Positions 19,275 through 29,600 of a DNA stretch of 64,000 nt are shown here, piece by piece; position 1 is the stretch's first letter, and each line of letters opens with the position of its first letter. The translations under genes and the position numbers were made by a program. A model generated the notes under the pieces. It was not told the DNA's origin and did no database searches. It saw only the letters and a list, made by a program, of their open reading frames with translations. Origin of the DNA: Candidatus Nitrohelix vancouverensis (GTDB lineage Bacteria; Nitrospinota; Nitrospinia; Nitrospinales; VA-1); NCBI GenBank assembly GCA_015698305.1, contig CP048620.1:1018557-1082556 (forward strand), given 5' to 3'.

Positions 19275-20135
19275 TTATTTTTCGTCGTCGTGCCAGGTCT
19301 CCTGGAAAATCGCAAAGGCGCGATGCGTCAGGTGACACTTCTTGCAACCTTCGTTGCCGATCACGCCAACATTGCTCCAGAATTTACCCGCATTCGGCGT
19401 TTTTTCCATCAACTCAGCCGACATTGCTTCCAGAGCTTTCTCGACAGGCTTGCCGACAAAGAATTGTTTCACCGCCTGAGTGGTGTGGCATTTGGAACAG
19501 GTCGAGCGCAATTCCAGAAAACGTTTTTTGAAATCGCCCAGAGCCTTTGCCGAACGGTCGTACTGACCTTCGCCAAAATTTACCGTGACTCCCTTGAAAG
19601 TATTGGAAAGGCTTTTCATGTATTTTCCGTAAGCGATTTCCTTCTCGTCAACCGGATCCATGATTTTGATTTTCTCGACGGAAGGCCAGTGGTATTTGGT
19701 CCACACAGCCACCTGATTCTCCGCATGACATTTGCCGCAGGTTTTTCCCAGTGGGCCGGAGGCTTCGCCAATTTTTTTGCCGTCTTTGGTGTGAACCGCG
19801 GCGGCAAAATCTTTAGCCGCTTTCAAATCGAAATAGTCCTCCCATTCGGGAACCATTTTAGAAGCCTTCTCATAAGTCGTCGCCAACTCGTCCGCGTGTT
19901 TGATCGCGTTGTCCCAATCATTCTCGCGCATATTAATAAACACGCCGCCAAAATGACCGCTCATCTGATGCATGATGCCGGTCCAGTCAGCCGTTTTGGA
20001 ATGCGGCGGATAGTGTTTGTCCAGTGATTTTGGAGGTTCCTTCAGGACGACGTCCTTCGCCATTGCAGAAGACGCTGCGAAGACGCACAGAAAGATGCCG
20101 GATAGAAGCAGGGTTGCTGTAGGTCGAACTATCAT
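19275..20135 (-). CDS. Exported trihaem c-type cytochrome
   Basis: A cleavable signal peptide ends near AMA (residues 22-25). Three haem-binding CxxCH motifs are present: CGKCH, CSKCH and CKKCH. The segment before the first motif (FDLKAAKDFAAAVHTKDGKK, then TCGKCH) resembles the last helix of cytochrome c'-like four-helix bundles, and the second half repeats a comparable pattern, so two cytochrome-c'-like domains plus an extra haem are plausible. It starts behind AAGGAGA, 18 bases after the pentahaem cytochrome gene, and should form an electron-transfer pair with it in the periplasm. Confidence 0.87.
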   Translation of the reverse strand: MIVRPTATLLLSGIFLCVFAASSAMAKDVVLKEPPKSLDKHYPPHSKTADWTGIMHQMSGHFGGVFINMRENDWDNAIKHADELATTYEKASKMVPEWEDYFDLKAAKDFAAAVHTKDGKKIGEASGPLGKTCGKCHAENQVAVWTKYHWPSVEKIKIMDPVDEKEIAYGKYMKSLSNTFKGVTVNFGEGQYDRSAKALGDFKKRFLELRSTCSKCHTTQAVKQFFVGKPVEKALEAMSAELMEKTPNAGKFWSNVGVIGNEGCKKCHLTHRAFAIFQETWHDDEK

Positions 20136-20153
20136 TTCATTCTCCTTGAAAAA

Positions 20154-21149
20154 TTAACCATTCGAGCCGTCCTCAGGGAACGAGCGACTGAAGACCAACT
20201 GATTTTCTTTGCTCCAGGCGGGCTTGTATTCCACCCGAACCGTCGCCGCGCTCGCATTGGATACAAAATAATGATACCTGACTTGTTCTTTGAATGGCAA
20301 GGCCGTCTTGAGTTGCGGAGAAACGATTTCTTTAAAGCTATCCAGTGTTTCTCCCTTTGAATCAAAAAAATCAGAGTACACAAACAGGCGCGGGTCTCCG
20401 TTATCCGCCGTCGGCAGGTGATGCGGTACGGTCAGGTTCTGCAGAGTCAGAACGACGCCGCGTCCCTTGAATTCTATTTTAATATCAATGTCCTTTTCGG
20501 AAAACTCGCCATGCGGGAAGGAATGATCGGCGACCTTGCGCTTTTTATGAAGCAGGTTTAACGGAAGTTTTTGCGTCAAACGCCCGAGGCTGGACGGCAT
20601 GTGGCAGGACTGACAGCTGTCCTCTTCCCCCGTCTCTTTCCATTCCTTGTAAGTGGTCTCGTGGCAACTTCCGCAGAACAGCGCTTTTCTGTAGTCGGCA
20701 ACCTGACGGGTCGGGTGCGGTGGCGCCAGTAAATCGTAAGGGCCGCGAATCTCTCCATCTTTGAGATGACAAGGCGCGCAGAAAATCCCTTCATCACGAT
20801 GGTCGAGTCGGGGTTCCGGTTTCGAGCCGGGGTTGACCACCGCAGGGATGTGGCAGGGCAGGCATTTTTCCTTGCTGCGATCTTCGGAATCCTTGATGTA
20901 AAACTCGCTGACCCAGGCTTTCGAGTGACGGCTTTTTTTCCAGGCGTCGAAAATCACCTGATGGCATTCAGAGCAGGTTTCCGATTTTGGGTTGTCCGTA
21001 ATTTTGGCATCGCGGACGACTTCCAGCAGAGGTTTTGGGATGAGTCCCGGCTGATGGTTGATGATCCAGTAACTCCCGGCAATAGCGCAAATAGAGGCTA
21101 TGAGTAGCAAAATTGACAGCAGGAGCAAATTCGCTTTTAGAAATTTCAC
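20154..21149 (-). CDS. Membrane-anchored pentahaem c-type cytochrome
   Basis: The gene starts at GTG 21149-21147 with GAGGTG upstream. One N-terminal hydrophobic segment (residues ~7-30) looks like an uncleaved anchor. Five CxxCH motifs follow: CSECH, CLPCH, CAPCH, CGSCH and CQSCH. The first, CSECHQVIFDAWKKSRH, has the spacing seen in the cytochrome c554/NrfA-associated multihaem group. A haem-free C-terminal ~130 residues looks beta-rich. It is the first gene of a two-gene operon with the trihaem cytochrome; no terminal reductase gene lies nearby. Confidence 0.87.
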   Translation of the reverse strand: MKFLKANLLLLSILLLIASICAIAGSYWIINHQPGLIPKPLLEVVRDAKITDNPKSETCSECHQVIFDAWKKSRHSKAWVSEFYIKDSEDRSKEKCLPCHIPAVVNPGSKPEPRLDHRDEGIFCAPCHLKDGEIRGPYDLLAPPHPTRQVADYRKALFCGSCHETTYKEWKETGEEDSCQSCHMPSSLGRLTQKLPLNLLHKKRKVADHSFPHGEFSEKDIDIKIEFKGRGVVLTLQNLTVPHHLPTADNGDPRLFVYSDFFDSKGETLDSFKEIVSPQLKTALPFKEQVRYHYFVSNASAATVRVEYKPAWSKENQLVFSRSFPEDGSNG

Positions 21150-21311
21150 TCACACCTCACATGAAGGGGTTTTAAAAAAATGGTTGAAAATATTGAGCTT
21201 CCAAATTATTATTCGGATTATCATATTTACAATTATATAAAATGTTTAAGGGAAGGCTCGATATTTTTTGCGCGGAGTCCGACAGCTTTCGAAAACTTTA
21301 GAGGGGGCGCT

Positions 21312-24053
21312 ATGAAAATCTGGGCGAATTTAAGTCTCATATGGAAGCAGGTGGTCATGTACTTGCTGGTAGGAATCATTCCCATCATCATTGTGTGGAT
21401 GATTAGCATGAATGCCTTTAAGGAAATAGAAAACCTGAACGCATCGAGCCTCAAGCAAATCGCTCAGAATATCTCCGATAAAATCGATCGCAACCTGTTC
21501 GAGCGTTATGGCGATGTGCAGGCCTTCGGTCTGAACAGCGTCATTCACGAAAAAAAATACTGGGGGCAAGCGGAAAGCCCCATTGTCGATGCTATGAACC
21601 AGTACATCGATACCTACGATATCTACTATTTCACTCTGCTGGTCGATCTGGATGGCAAGGTGATCGCCATCAATTCTAAAAACGAGAATGGAAAAGCAAT
21701 ATCTACTGAAGAATTCTACCTAAGAAATTTCAAAAATGAAAGTTGGTTCCAGAATGTGCTGAATGGCAAATTTTACACGAGCCAGAAAGGCAATGTCGGC
21801 GGCCCCTCTGCGTTTTCGGGGACGGTTATTCTGCCACTGCATGTCAATGAAGACGTTAAGAAAGTGTATCCGGGAGACGCAGGGTTGACCTTGGGTTTTG
21901 CCGCTCCCGTTAAAGACGCTTCGGGTCAGGTGGTCGCCATATGGCAAAATTATGCCCGCTTTTCTCTGGTCGAAGAAATATTCCTGCAATCCTACGCATC
22001 CCTGAAACAAGACGGTTTGGGCGGCGCTGAGATGACATTGCTCAACGAAGCCGGAGACGTGATCATTGATCTGGACCCGACTTACGGACGTGGAACGGAG
22101 GACCGGATTCTCCATGATTTTGACGTCTTATTTAAATTGAACCTCGTTCGGCAAGGCGTTTCTTCTGCGATTGAAGCGACGCAAAACCAGGCGGTGGGTT
22201 TTGGTTATGCAATGCACGCGCGCAAGAATACCGTACAGGCCTCAGGCTATGCCCATTTTCAGGGCGCATTGGGCTTTCCGGGCATGAATTGGTCCACGCT
22301 GGTGCGCATTCCCGATGAAGAGATCAACGCCCCCATCATCGCTATTGAAAATTTCATGCTCGTGATTTTTATCGTGATCGCGATCGCCGTCAGTATCTTC
22401 GGTTATGTGGTGGCGCGTGGGCTGGCAACTCCGATTGAGGGTCTGGCGACTTCGCTGGAGAATTTTTCAAAAGGTCAGCTGAGCGTCTTGTCGAAACTGG
22501 AAATTCGTTCCGGGGATGAGATCGGGCGCCTTGGAGAGGCGTTTAACAATTTACTGGATAGCGTCAAGGTGTTTTTTCAGGAGTCCACGCATTTGCTGGA
22601 CGGTGAAATCAAGGAAGGCGAATCTTTTGGCCTGCATGGTGAATTTGAAGAAAACCTGCAAGGCATGAAAAAATCAGCGCAGGACAAGCAAGAATCAGAA
22701 CTGGAAGCAGCGCGCGTGCTTTCCATTGTGGAAAATATGCCGATCAACGTGTTGTACGCGGACAACGACAATATCATGCGCTATATGAACCCGGCGTCGT
22801 TCAAAAGGTTCAAGGAACTGGAGACGCTTTTGCCTTGTAAGGTGGATGAGATGATCGGGCAGTCGATTGACATCTATCATAAAAACCCGTCGCACCAGGC
22901 CCGGTTGATTGAGGATGCGCGCAACCTGCCTTTCAGATCGCAAATTCAATTGGGGCCTGAAATCCTCGACCTGGAGGCCAGCGCTATTCTGGATCAGAAG
23001 AAAAATCGCATGGGCACCATGGTGGCATGGACCGTGATTACGGATCAGGTGAAACGGGAGAAAGAGGTCGCGGAGCTAACAGAGCGCGACCGGCAACAAT
23101 CGGAAGAGTTGAAGAATAAAGTAGATTCCATGCTCGCCGTGGTTTCCGCCGCGGCGCATGGGGATCTGACACAGGAAATCACCATCACCGGAAGCGATGC
23201 GATCGGGCAGATGGGAGATGAACTTGCCAGATTCTTTGCCAACCTGCGGCGCAGTATCGGCTCTATAGGCGATAACGCAGAAAAACTGTCGCTGTCTTCA
23301 ATGGAATTGACGGGAGTCAGCCAGCAGATGGCGAGCAATGCGTCGCAAACTTCGAGTCAGGCGGGACTGGTTTCTTCATCGTCCGAAGAAGTGAGCCAGA
23401 ACGTCGACACGGTAGCGGCGGGGACCGAAGAAATGAATGCCAGTATCAGTGAAATTGCCAAGAACTCTCAGGAAGCGGCCAAAATCTCTTCGACCGCCGT
23501 GGAGGTCGCGACGCGAACCAATCAGGCCGTGACTCAATTGGGAATCAGCTCGGCGGAAATTGGCGAAGTCATCAAAGTCATCACTTCAATCGCGGAACAG
23601 ACCAACCTCCTCGCGCTGAACGCGACGATTGAGGCGGCGCGCGCCGGTGAAGCGGGCAAAGGATTCGCCGTCGTCGCGAACGAGGTCAAGGAGCTGGCCA
23701 AGGAGACCAGCCGCGCTACGGAGGACATCAGTCAGAAAATCGAAGCGATCCAGAACGACACCACCAAATCGGTGCAAGCGATCGAGGAGATCAGCAACGT
23801 GATCAATCGCATCAGCGATATCTCCACCACCATCGCCGGGGCGATTGAAGAGCAGTCCGCCACCACTTCTGAAATGGGTCGCAATATTTCCGAAGCGGCG
23901 CGACGGGCGCAAGACATCACCCGCAATATCCTTGAGGTGGCGAAGGCGGCGGACGACACCACCCAGGGCGCACAGAACACTCAGGCTTCGGCGGGGTCGC
24001 TGTCTGAAATGGCCAGCGAGTTGAAACGTCTGGTGGGAACTTTTAAATACTGA
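21312..24053 (+). CDS. Methyl-accepting chemotaxis protein with dCache sensor, HAMP and PAS-like region
   Basis: I choose the ATG at 21312 because GAGGGGG precedes it and the protein then begins with the first membrane helix; an upstream in-frame start at 21180 would add 44 unlikely residues. Order in the 913 residues: TM1 (~13-35), a ~300-residue periplasmic dCache-like sensor (FYTSQKGNVGGPSAFSGTV), TM2 (VIFIVIAIAVSIFGYVVARG), HAMP, a PAS-like domain (ENMPINVLYADNDNIMRYMN), a second HAMP-like stretch and the signalling hairpin with EQTNLLALNATIEAARAGE. It would control CheA; no che genes are in the window. Confidence 0.95.
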   Translation: MKIWANLSLIWKQVVMYLLVGIIPIIIVWMISMNAFKEIENLNASSLKQIAQNISDKIDRNLFERYGDVQAFGLNSVIHEKKYWGQAESPIVDAMNQYIDTYDIYYFTLLVDLDGKVIAINSKNENGKAISTEEFYLRNFKNESWFQNVLNGKFYTSQKGNVGGPSAFSGTVILPLHVNEDVKKVYPGDAGLTLGFAAPVKDASGQVVAIWQNYARFSLVEEIFLQSYASLKQDGLGGAEMTLLNEAGDVIIDLDPTYGRGTEDRILHDFDVLFKLNLVRQGVSSAIEATQNQAVGFGYAMHARKNTVQASGYAHFQGALGFPGMNWSTLVRIPDEEINAPIIAIENFMLVIFIVIAIAVSIFGYVVARGLATPIEGLATSLENFSKGQLSVLSKLEIRSGDEIGRLGEAFNNLLDSVKVFFQESTHLLDGEIKEGESFGLHGEFEENLQGMKKSAQDKQESELEAARVLSIVENMPINVLYADNDNIMRYMNPASFKRFKELETLLPCKVDEMIGQSIDIYHKNPSHQARLIEDARNLPFRSQIQLGPEILDLEASAILDQKKNRMGTMVAWTVITDQVKREKEVAELTERDRQQSEELKNKVDSMLAVVSAAAHGDLTQEITITGSDAIGQMGDELARFFANLRRSIGSIGDNAEKLSLSSMELTGVSQQMASNASQTSSQAGLVSSSSEEVSQNVDTVAAGTEEMNASISEIAKNSQEAAKISSTAVEVATRTNQAVTQLGISSAEIGEVIKVITSIAEQTNLLALNATIEAARAGEAGKGFAVVANEVKELAKETSRATEDISQKIEAIQNDTTKSVQAIEEISNVINRISDISTTIAGAIEEQSATTSEMGRNISEAARRAQDITRNILEVAKAADDTTQGAQNTQASAGSLSEMASELKRLVGTFKY

Positions 24054-24168
24054 GGGCGTTCTACAGCGCGTCGATTTACAAATAGCCCGTTTCTTGCGGA
24101 AGCGTCAAAGCAGGCCCCCCCGGCGCTTAATCCGCAGGGAACGGGTTTTCAGTCCATCGAAATCATAA

Positions 24169-24198
24169 CGCCGGGTCGGCTAACCGATCCGGCGTTTT
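24169..24198. terminator. Bidirectional terminator hairpin
   Basis: CGCCGGGTCGG (24169-24179) pairs with CCGATCCGGCG (24184-24194) across a four-base loop with a single G-T pair, followed by TTTTC. The hairpin lies between the chemoreceptor gene (plus strand) and the small minus-strand gene ending at 24215 and can end both. Confidence 0.75.
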
Positions 24199-24214
24199 CA
24201 TTTCTGATTGAACC

Positions 24215-24307
24215 TTATCGAAATACGGCCACAGCCATCATGCCTGCGGCGTAAATCACGCAGAACACGCAAGCCATAAAGCGCGGGCTGGAAAGTTTTT
24301 TAAACAT
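24215..24307 (-). CDS. Tiny hydrophobic membrane peptide (30 aa)
   Basis: An ATG at 24307-24305, with GGGAG nine bases upstream, opens 30 codons ending in TAA. The peptide starts FKKLSSPRF and then has a single hydrophobic span rich in Met, Ala, Val and Cys (MACVFCVIYAAGMMAVAVF), ending in Arg. A perfect TATAAT lies 93-98 bases upstream on the same strand and a terminator hairpin follows, so the gene has a complete transcription unit. It is reminiscent of small inner-membrane subunits of respiratory complexes, but I cannot identify it. Confidence 0.5.
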   Translation of the reverse strand: MFKKLSSPRFMACVFCVIYAAGMMAVAVFR

Positions 24308-24861
24308 GAGAAAATTCTCCCGGCAAGGGTTTGCCTTCGATGCGACGCTTCGACGAGACGCCGTCGTTTGTTCGGGAATATGGATTCCCCGATCTCTCCA
24401 TTATACCGTAAAACAAGCCTTGTTTTAAATTTCGGTTTTTCACACATCCCCCATGTCTCTGGACGCATGTATTCCCTTCAAAGGGTCGCCAGAATTTCGC
24501 CGATTCAAATCATTATAAATAAATGATTTTTATGGTTAATGGCAATTATTTGACGTTATCTGGAAAATTTTTCCGGCCTTTTGACGGCTTTTTGCTAAGC
24601 CGATTTTGTCCAGATACCGATAACTCTAGTGATAGCCCGTTTTAGGGGATCGCTATGCCTTATTGAGGTGAATGGCATAGTCCTTGCTTTTATTTTCTTT
24701 GGATAGAAGCGCTCAGTCGCGTGAAATCAATGAAATATGCGCTCTGAAAGGCCCGAATTTGCTTGAAAATCGCCATGAAAGAAAAACGCGCGGTTTATCA
24801 AAGTATTTATTAAATAAAGAGTTATGGGAGTTTACTTCCCCGATTCTTTGCCGTTAAACTA
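24308..24861. other. Intergenic region upstream of the two-partner secretion genes
   Basis: This 554-base AT-rich stretch contains the promoter of the small minus-strand gene (24400-24426), a possible stem-loop CTATGCC/GGCATAG (24653-24659 with 24674-24680) and presumably the promoter of the secretion pair, which I cannot pinpoint. No other ORF or RNA gene is evident. Confidence 0.5.
24400..24426 (-). promoter_or_regulatory. Promoter with overlapping dyad operator for the small membrane peptide
   Basis: On the minus strand a perfect -10 box TATAAT occupies 24405-24400. Directly upstream, across the spacer and -35 area, lies the perfect dyad AAAACAAG-C-CTTGTTTT (24410-24426). The -35 match is weak, as in promoters that need or are blocked by a regulator. 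The dyad is therefore a candidate operator. Confidence 0.45.
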
Positions 24862-26616
24862 ATGAGATCGAGTCAAACGCTGAAAAGGCTACTAACATTC
24901 AAGCCGGATTTATCTGGGGTTTTGAGAAACCTCACGATACTGTTCGCAGTCGCCGGGATAGTGATGCCAGAATTCGCACAAGCACAAATCAGCCAGCAGG
25001 GAAGAAGCCAGACGCGCCAACAGGCCGACCCTGGACGCTTTGAGCAACGATTCGAAGCCCCCTCGAAGCCCCGCTCGACGGTTGTTCCGGTGCAACCGGA
25101 CAATCTCAAACCGGCAGAGCCTGAAGAACTCAAAAAAATCCGTTTCTTTTTAAATAAAATCATCATCTCCGGCGCCACGGTCTACTCGGAAAAACAATTC
25201 GCTTATTTATCCCGAAATTTTTTACGCCGGGAGGTTTCTCTCGCCCACGTCTACCGCATGGCCGCGGCGATCACCGCAAGGTACCGTAACGATGGATACA
25301 TCCTGTCGAAGGCGGTGGTGCCTCCGCAGGAGATTGTCGACGGGGTCATCCGCCTGCGCATCATCGAAGGCTATATTGACGAAATCAACGTCAAGGGCGA
25401 CGTGCAAGGCCCCAAAAAATTAATCAACGCCTTTCGCAAAAAATTACTGTCGTCGCGTCCCCTGCATTCCAGCGATCTGGAACGCTACCTGTTATTGGCG
25501 GACGATTTGCCGGGTGTCACGGTCAAATCCGTCATCACCCCGTCGCGCGACCGACCGGGCGCTTCGCGTCTGGATCTGATCCTCGAGAATAAATCTTACG
25601 ACGCCCAGGTCTCGCTCGATAACCGCGGCACCGACTTCAACGGCCCCGTGCAATTTTCGATGGGGCTGACGGCGAACTCGCCGCTGAAAATGTACGACCG
25701 CATCGGCCTGCAAAGCGTCATCACCTCGCAGACGGATGAATTGAAATTCATCAGCGGCTTTTACGATACCCCTCTCAACGGAGAGGGAACGCGGTTTCAG
25801 ATTTCCGGTTCCTACGCCAACTCGCAACCGGGCGACACTCTCGAATTGTTTGAAGTGGACGGCACGAGTACGAGTCTGGGCTTTCGCGTCACGCATCCCT
25901 TCATTCGTTCGCGCGGAGAAAACCTGACGGCCTTCGCCGGACTCAACGTGAAAAGTTCCGAAACCGACATACTGGAAACAGCGGACTCAGAAGATCGTCT
26001 GCGCGTTTTTGAACTGGGAGCCAGTTACGATTACGCGGATTCGTTTCGCGGCGTCAATCTGTTCTCGATCAGCCTGAGCAAAGGATTGAATATTTTCAAC
26101 GCCACCGAGTCGGGCTTTGAACGCCTCACGCGCGAAGCGGGTCGAAGCGATTTCACCAAACTCTCGGGACAGATGATGCGCCTGCAGGAGATCGCGCCGT
26201 CGTGGATGCTTCAAGGTTCTTTCGCCTGGCAATACGCTTTCAACCCGCTCCTCGCATCGGAAGAGTTCGGATTCGGCGGCTCGCGTTTCGGTCGCGCCTA
26301 CGATTCCTCGGAAATCACCGGCGACACAGGTCTCGCCTTCAAAGTGGAATTTCAAAAAGCCATTGGCGTGAACAAACCCTGGTTGCAAGACTTGCAGGCC
26401 TACACTTTCTTCGATTACGGAACCGTTTGGACGCGCGCCCGCACCGTCAACGGCGAGAAGCGGCAGGACCGTTATTCCGCAGGTATCGGAACGCGCTTCA
26501 ATCTGAACTCCTATATTTCAGGTTATGTTGAAATGAATAAACCCCTGGATGAAGTCGTCAGTTCCACAGGCGACGACGATCCCAGATTCTTCTTTGGTTT
26601 GACGGCGAGGTATTGA
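24862..26616 (+). CDS. TpsB outer-membrane transporter (ShlB/FhaC/HecB family)
   Basis: This 584-residue protein should form a 16-strand beta barrel that exports the TpsA partner. After a long signal peptide (hydrophobic core near residues 25-42, ending AQA) comes a Gln/Arg-rich linker, a POTRA_2-type domain (residues ~90-165, FFLNKIIISGATVYSEKQFA), a second POTRA-like region and the barrel, which includes the conserved lid motif region RFGRAYDSSEITGDTGLA. It ends with an aromatic residue pattern (FFFGLTARY), the usual signal for outer-membrane insertion. The tpsA start lies 2 bases downstream. Confidence 0.94.
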   Translation: MRSSQTLKRLLTFKPDLSGVLRNLTILFAVAGIVMPEFAQAQISQQGRSQTRQQADPGRFEQRFEAPSKPRSTVVPVQPDNLKPAEPEELKKIRFFLNKIIISGATVYSEKQFAYLSRNFLRREVSLAHVYRMAAAITARYRNDGYILSKAVVPPQEIVDGVIRLRIIEGYIDEINVKGDVQGPKKLINAFRKKLLSSRPLHSSDLERYLLLADDLPGVTVKSVITPSRDRPGASRLDLILENKSYDAQVSLDNRGTDFNGPVQFSMGLTANSPLKMYDRIGLQSVITSQTDELKFISGFYDTPLNGEGTRFQISGSYANSQPGDTLELFEVDGTSTSLGFRVTHPFIRSRGENLTAFAGLNVKSSETDILETADSEDRLRVFELGASYDYADSFRGVNLFSISLSKGLNIFNATESGFERLTREAGRSDFTKLSGQMMRLQEIAPSWMLQGSFAWQYAFNPLLASEEFGFGGSRFGRAYDSSEITGDTGLAFKVEFQKAIGVNKPWLQDLQAYTFFDYGTVWTRARTVNGEKRQDRYSAGIGTRFNLNSYISGYVEMNKPLDEVVSSTGDDDPRFFFGLTARY

Positions 26617-26618
26617 TC

Positions 26619-29600
26619 ATGAATTTGATGAGGCAGGGCGAACAGATTTTGCGCAGTAATCCGGCATTGGCAGGCTTGCCAACGCCGCCGCTTGCGCCGA
26701 AAGCGCCGAAGCGTCGCGCGACTTCTTCCACGGGGCGACGCGGTCAGGTGTTCCAGCGGCTCCGACGCATTCGCGGTCTGCACGAATTTGTTTCGTTTCT
26801 TGTATTGTCCCTGAGTCTGTTCCCTTCCGTCTCCTTCGCTCTGCCCACCGACCCGCAGGTGCAGGCTGGTTCCGCATCGGTCAATCAGGACACCGCGACT
26901 CAAATGACGGTGAGCCAGAGTTCGCAGAAGGCCATCATCGACTGGGGTTCCTTCAACATCGGAACCTCGGAGCATGTGGACTTCCAGTTATCGCACGGCG
27001 CCAACGGGGTGACGCTGAACCGCGTCATCGGCGACGATCCATCATCCATTCTCGGCAAGCTGACTTCGAACGGCATGTTCATGCTCATCAACCGAAACGG
27101 CATCATGTTCGGCAAGGACGCGCAGATCGACGTTCACAGTCTGGTGGCGACCACCAACGACATCAACAATTCAGATTTTTTGAGCGGCAATTATAATTTC
27201 AGCATCGCCCCCGACATCGCGGCGACGGTGGTCAACCGGGGAACCTTGTCGGTTGCCCAGGGCGGACTCGCCGCGCTGGTGGCTCCGGGCGTCATTAACG
27301 AAGGCGTCATCAACGCGCGACTCGGTCGCGTATCGCTTGCAGGCGCGAATACCTTCACCCTCGATCTCTACGGCGATCAACTGGTCAACCTTGGCATCGG
27401 CAGTGAAGTCGCGCAATCGGTCTTCGGCGTGGACGGCGCAAAGCTCGACTCGCTGGTGAAAAACTCCGGCAGTATTCTGGCGGAAGGCGGCATCGTGCGC
27501 ATGGACGTGGCGGCGGCGCAGGGCATTGTCGATAACGTTATTAATATGAGCGGCATCGTTCAGGCGCAGTCGGCGACGCAACAAAACGGCAAGATCATTT
27601 TATCCGGCGGCGACAACGGCATCGTCAGCGTGAGCGGCACGCTCGACGCATCAGGACGCGACAGCGGCGAGACCGGCGGCGACGTGCATATTCTCGGCCA
27701 ATACGTGGCCTTGATGAGCGGAACCCTGGTCGATGTCTCCGGCGATCTGGGCGGCGGAACGATTCTGGCGGGCGGCGATTATCAGGGACAGGGCACGGTT
27801 CCCAACGCCATCGACACCTATGTGGACGCCAACGCGCAATTCTTCGCCGACGCCCTCACCAACGGCGACGGCGGTCGGGCGATTTTCTGGGCGGATCGAC
27901 GCAATTATTTCTTCGGGCGCGTCAGCGCGCGCGGCGGCTTGCTGGGCGGCGACGGCGGCTTCGTCGAAGTCTCGGGTAAAGAAGAACTCTATTTCGACGG
28001 TTCGGTCGATCTGATGGCGGACAACGGCAAGACCGGAACCCTGCTCCTCGATCCGGCGTCAATCATCATCGCCGACGGTTCGGCGTCTTCAGGAACCAGC
28101 GGCACGGTCACCTTTGGCGTGAGCGGTAACTCCTTCAGCATCACCGGCTTCACGTCCGGCAGTCAGACCACTATTTTTGAAACGACTCTCGAAGCGATCT
28201 CGGCGACGACCAACATCATCCTGACCGCAGACAACACCATCACCATCAACGACCTGAGCGACAACACGCTGAGTCTGGCGCAGACTTCAGGCAATTCCGT
28301 TTCGTTCATAACAACGACCGGAAATATCTCATTCGCCGATACCAGTGACACTCTGCAGACACAGGGCGGAAGCATCGAGCTGACGGCGGGGGACGGCACG
28401 CTGACGCTGGGAGGATTGACCTCCAACAACGGCTCGATCATTCTGAAGAGCAAGGATATTGATGTGCAGGGTTCGATCAACAGCGGCACGGCGACGACGA
28501 CCATCCTCGCGCATATATCCGGTAGCAACGCGACCATCGGACTCGGCGACGCTTCCGGCAATACCATGACGATCAGCGGAACCGAGCTGGGACGAATCAG
28601 CGCCGGCAATCTGGTGATTGGCGATTCGCTTGCAGGCAACATCACAGTTGACAACGTGACCGCGGCGAACAGCAATAATATAACGGGAACCGTTACCCTC
28701 AATGCAAACGCGGATAACTCCAGCGTGACCTTCTCGGGAACCGCATCAACCTTCAACGCGCTGACAGTGAACGCCGACGACGGCATCGCGGTCAACGTAG
28801 CTCTGACGACGGATACCGGCGCGCTGACGCTTGACGGCGACTCGGACAACGCCGCCGATTCCAGCGATAACATTTCCATCGCCAGCGGTTTGACCATCAC
28901 CTCTGCAGGCTCCATCACTCTGGACGCAACGACAGGCGGCATCGCCCCGGCGGGCGCGGTGACTGTGAACGCGGCCAACGGCGTGACTGTGAACGACAAT
29001 TTCACCTCCGGCGGAACGGTCACGATAGACGCGGATACAGACAATAGCGGAACGGGAACCTTCACGCTGGCGTCGAGTAAAACATTATCCTCTGCGAACA
29101 ACGCTCTCAGCATCACCGCCGACGACATGGCGATCAACGGTTCGATCACCAGCGGTTCGGCGAACCTGTCCCTGCTCGTTTCCGACGGCGGCACGATTGG
29201 GCTGGGCAGCTCCTCCGCAGGACTCAACCTGAGCAATACCGAATTACAGAATCTGACCGCCGCAACGCTGATTATTGGCGACTCCACGGCAGGGGCGATC
29301 ACCGTGGCGAGCGACGTGACCCCCGGCGCCAGCGCAGGCACAGGCGTGACCTTGTTGCATTTGAAATCCGGCGTGGGCGTGACGGCGACGGCGGGCGGCA
29401 TCATTGAAGACAATCTGGTCATCAGCACCGCAGGCGACGTGACCTTCAGCGACACGTCGACCAACGTCACCAACTTGGCGATGGATTTATCGAATGGTAA
29501 TATCGCATTCACCGAAGCCGACGGTTTCACGGTGACGACTCTGGACAGCGTGACCGGCATCGATACCGATAGCGGCTCTGTGTCTCTGACCGCGACGACG

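Noticed and set aside
24653-24680. Riboswitch upstream of the two-partner secretion genes
   Set aside because: Only a single 7-bp stem with a 14-base loop is visible; no c-di-GMP or other riboswitch core was recognised.
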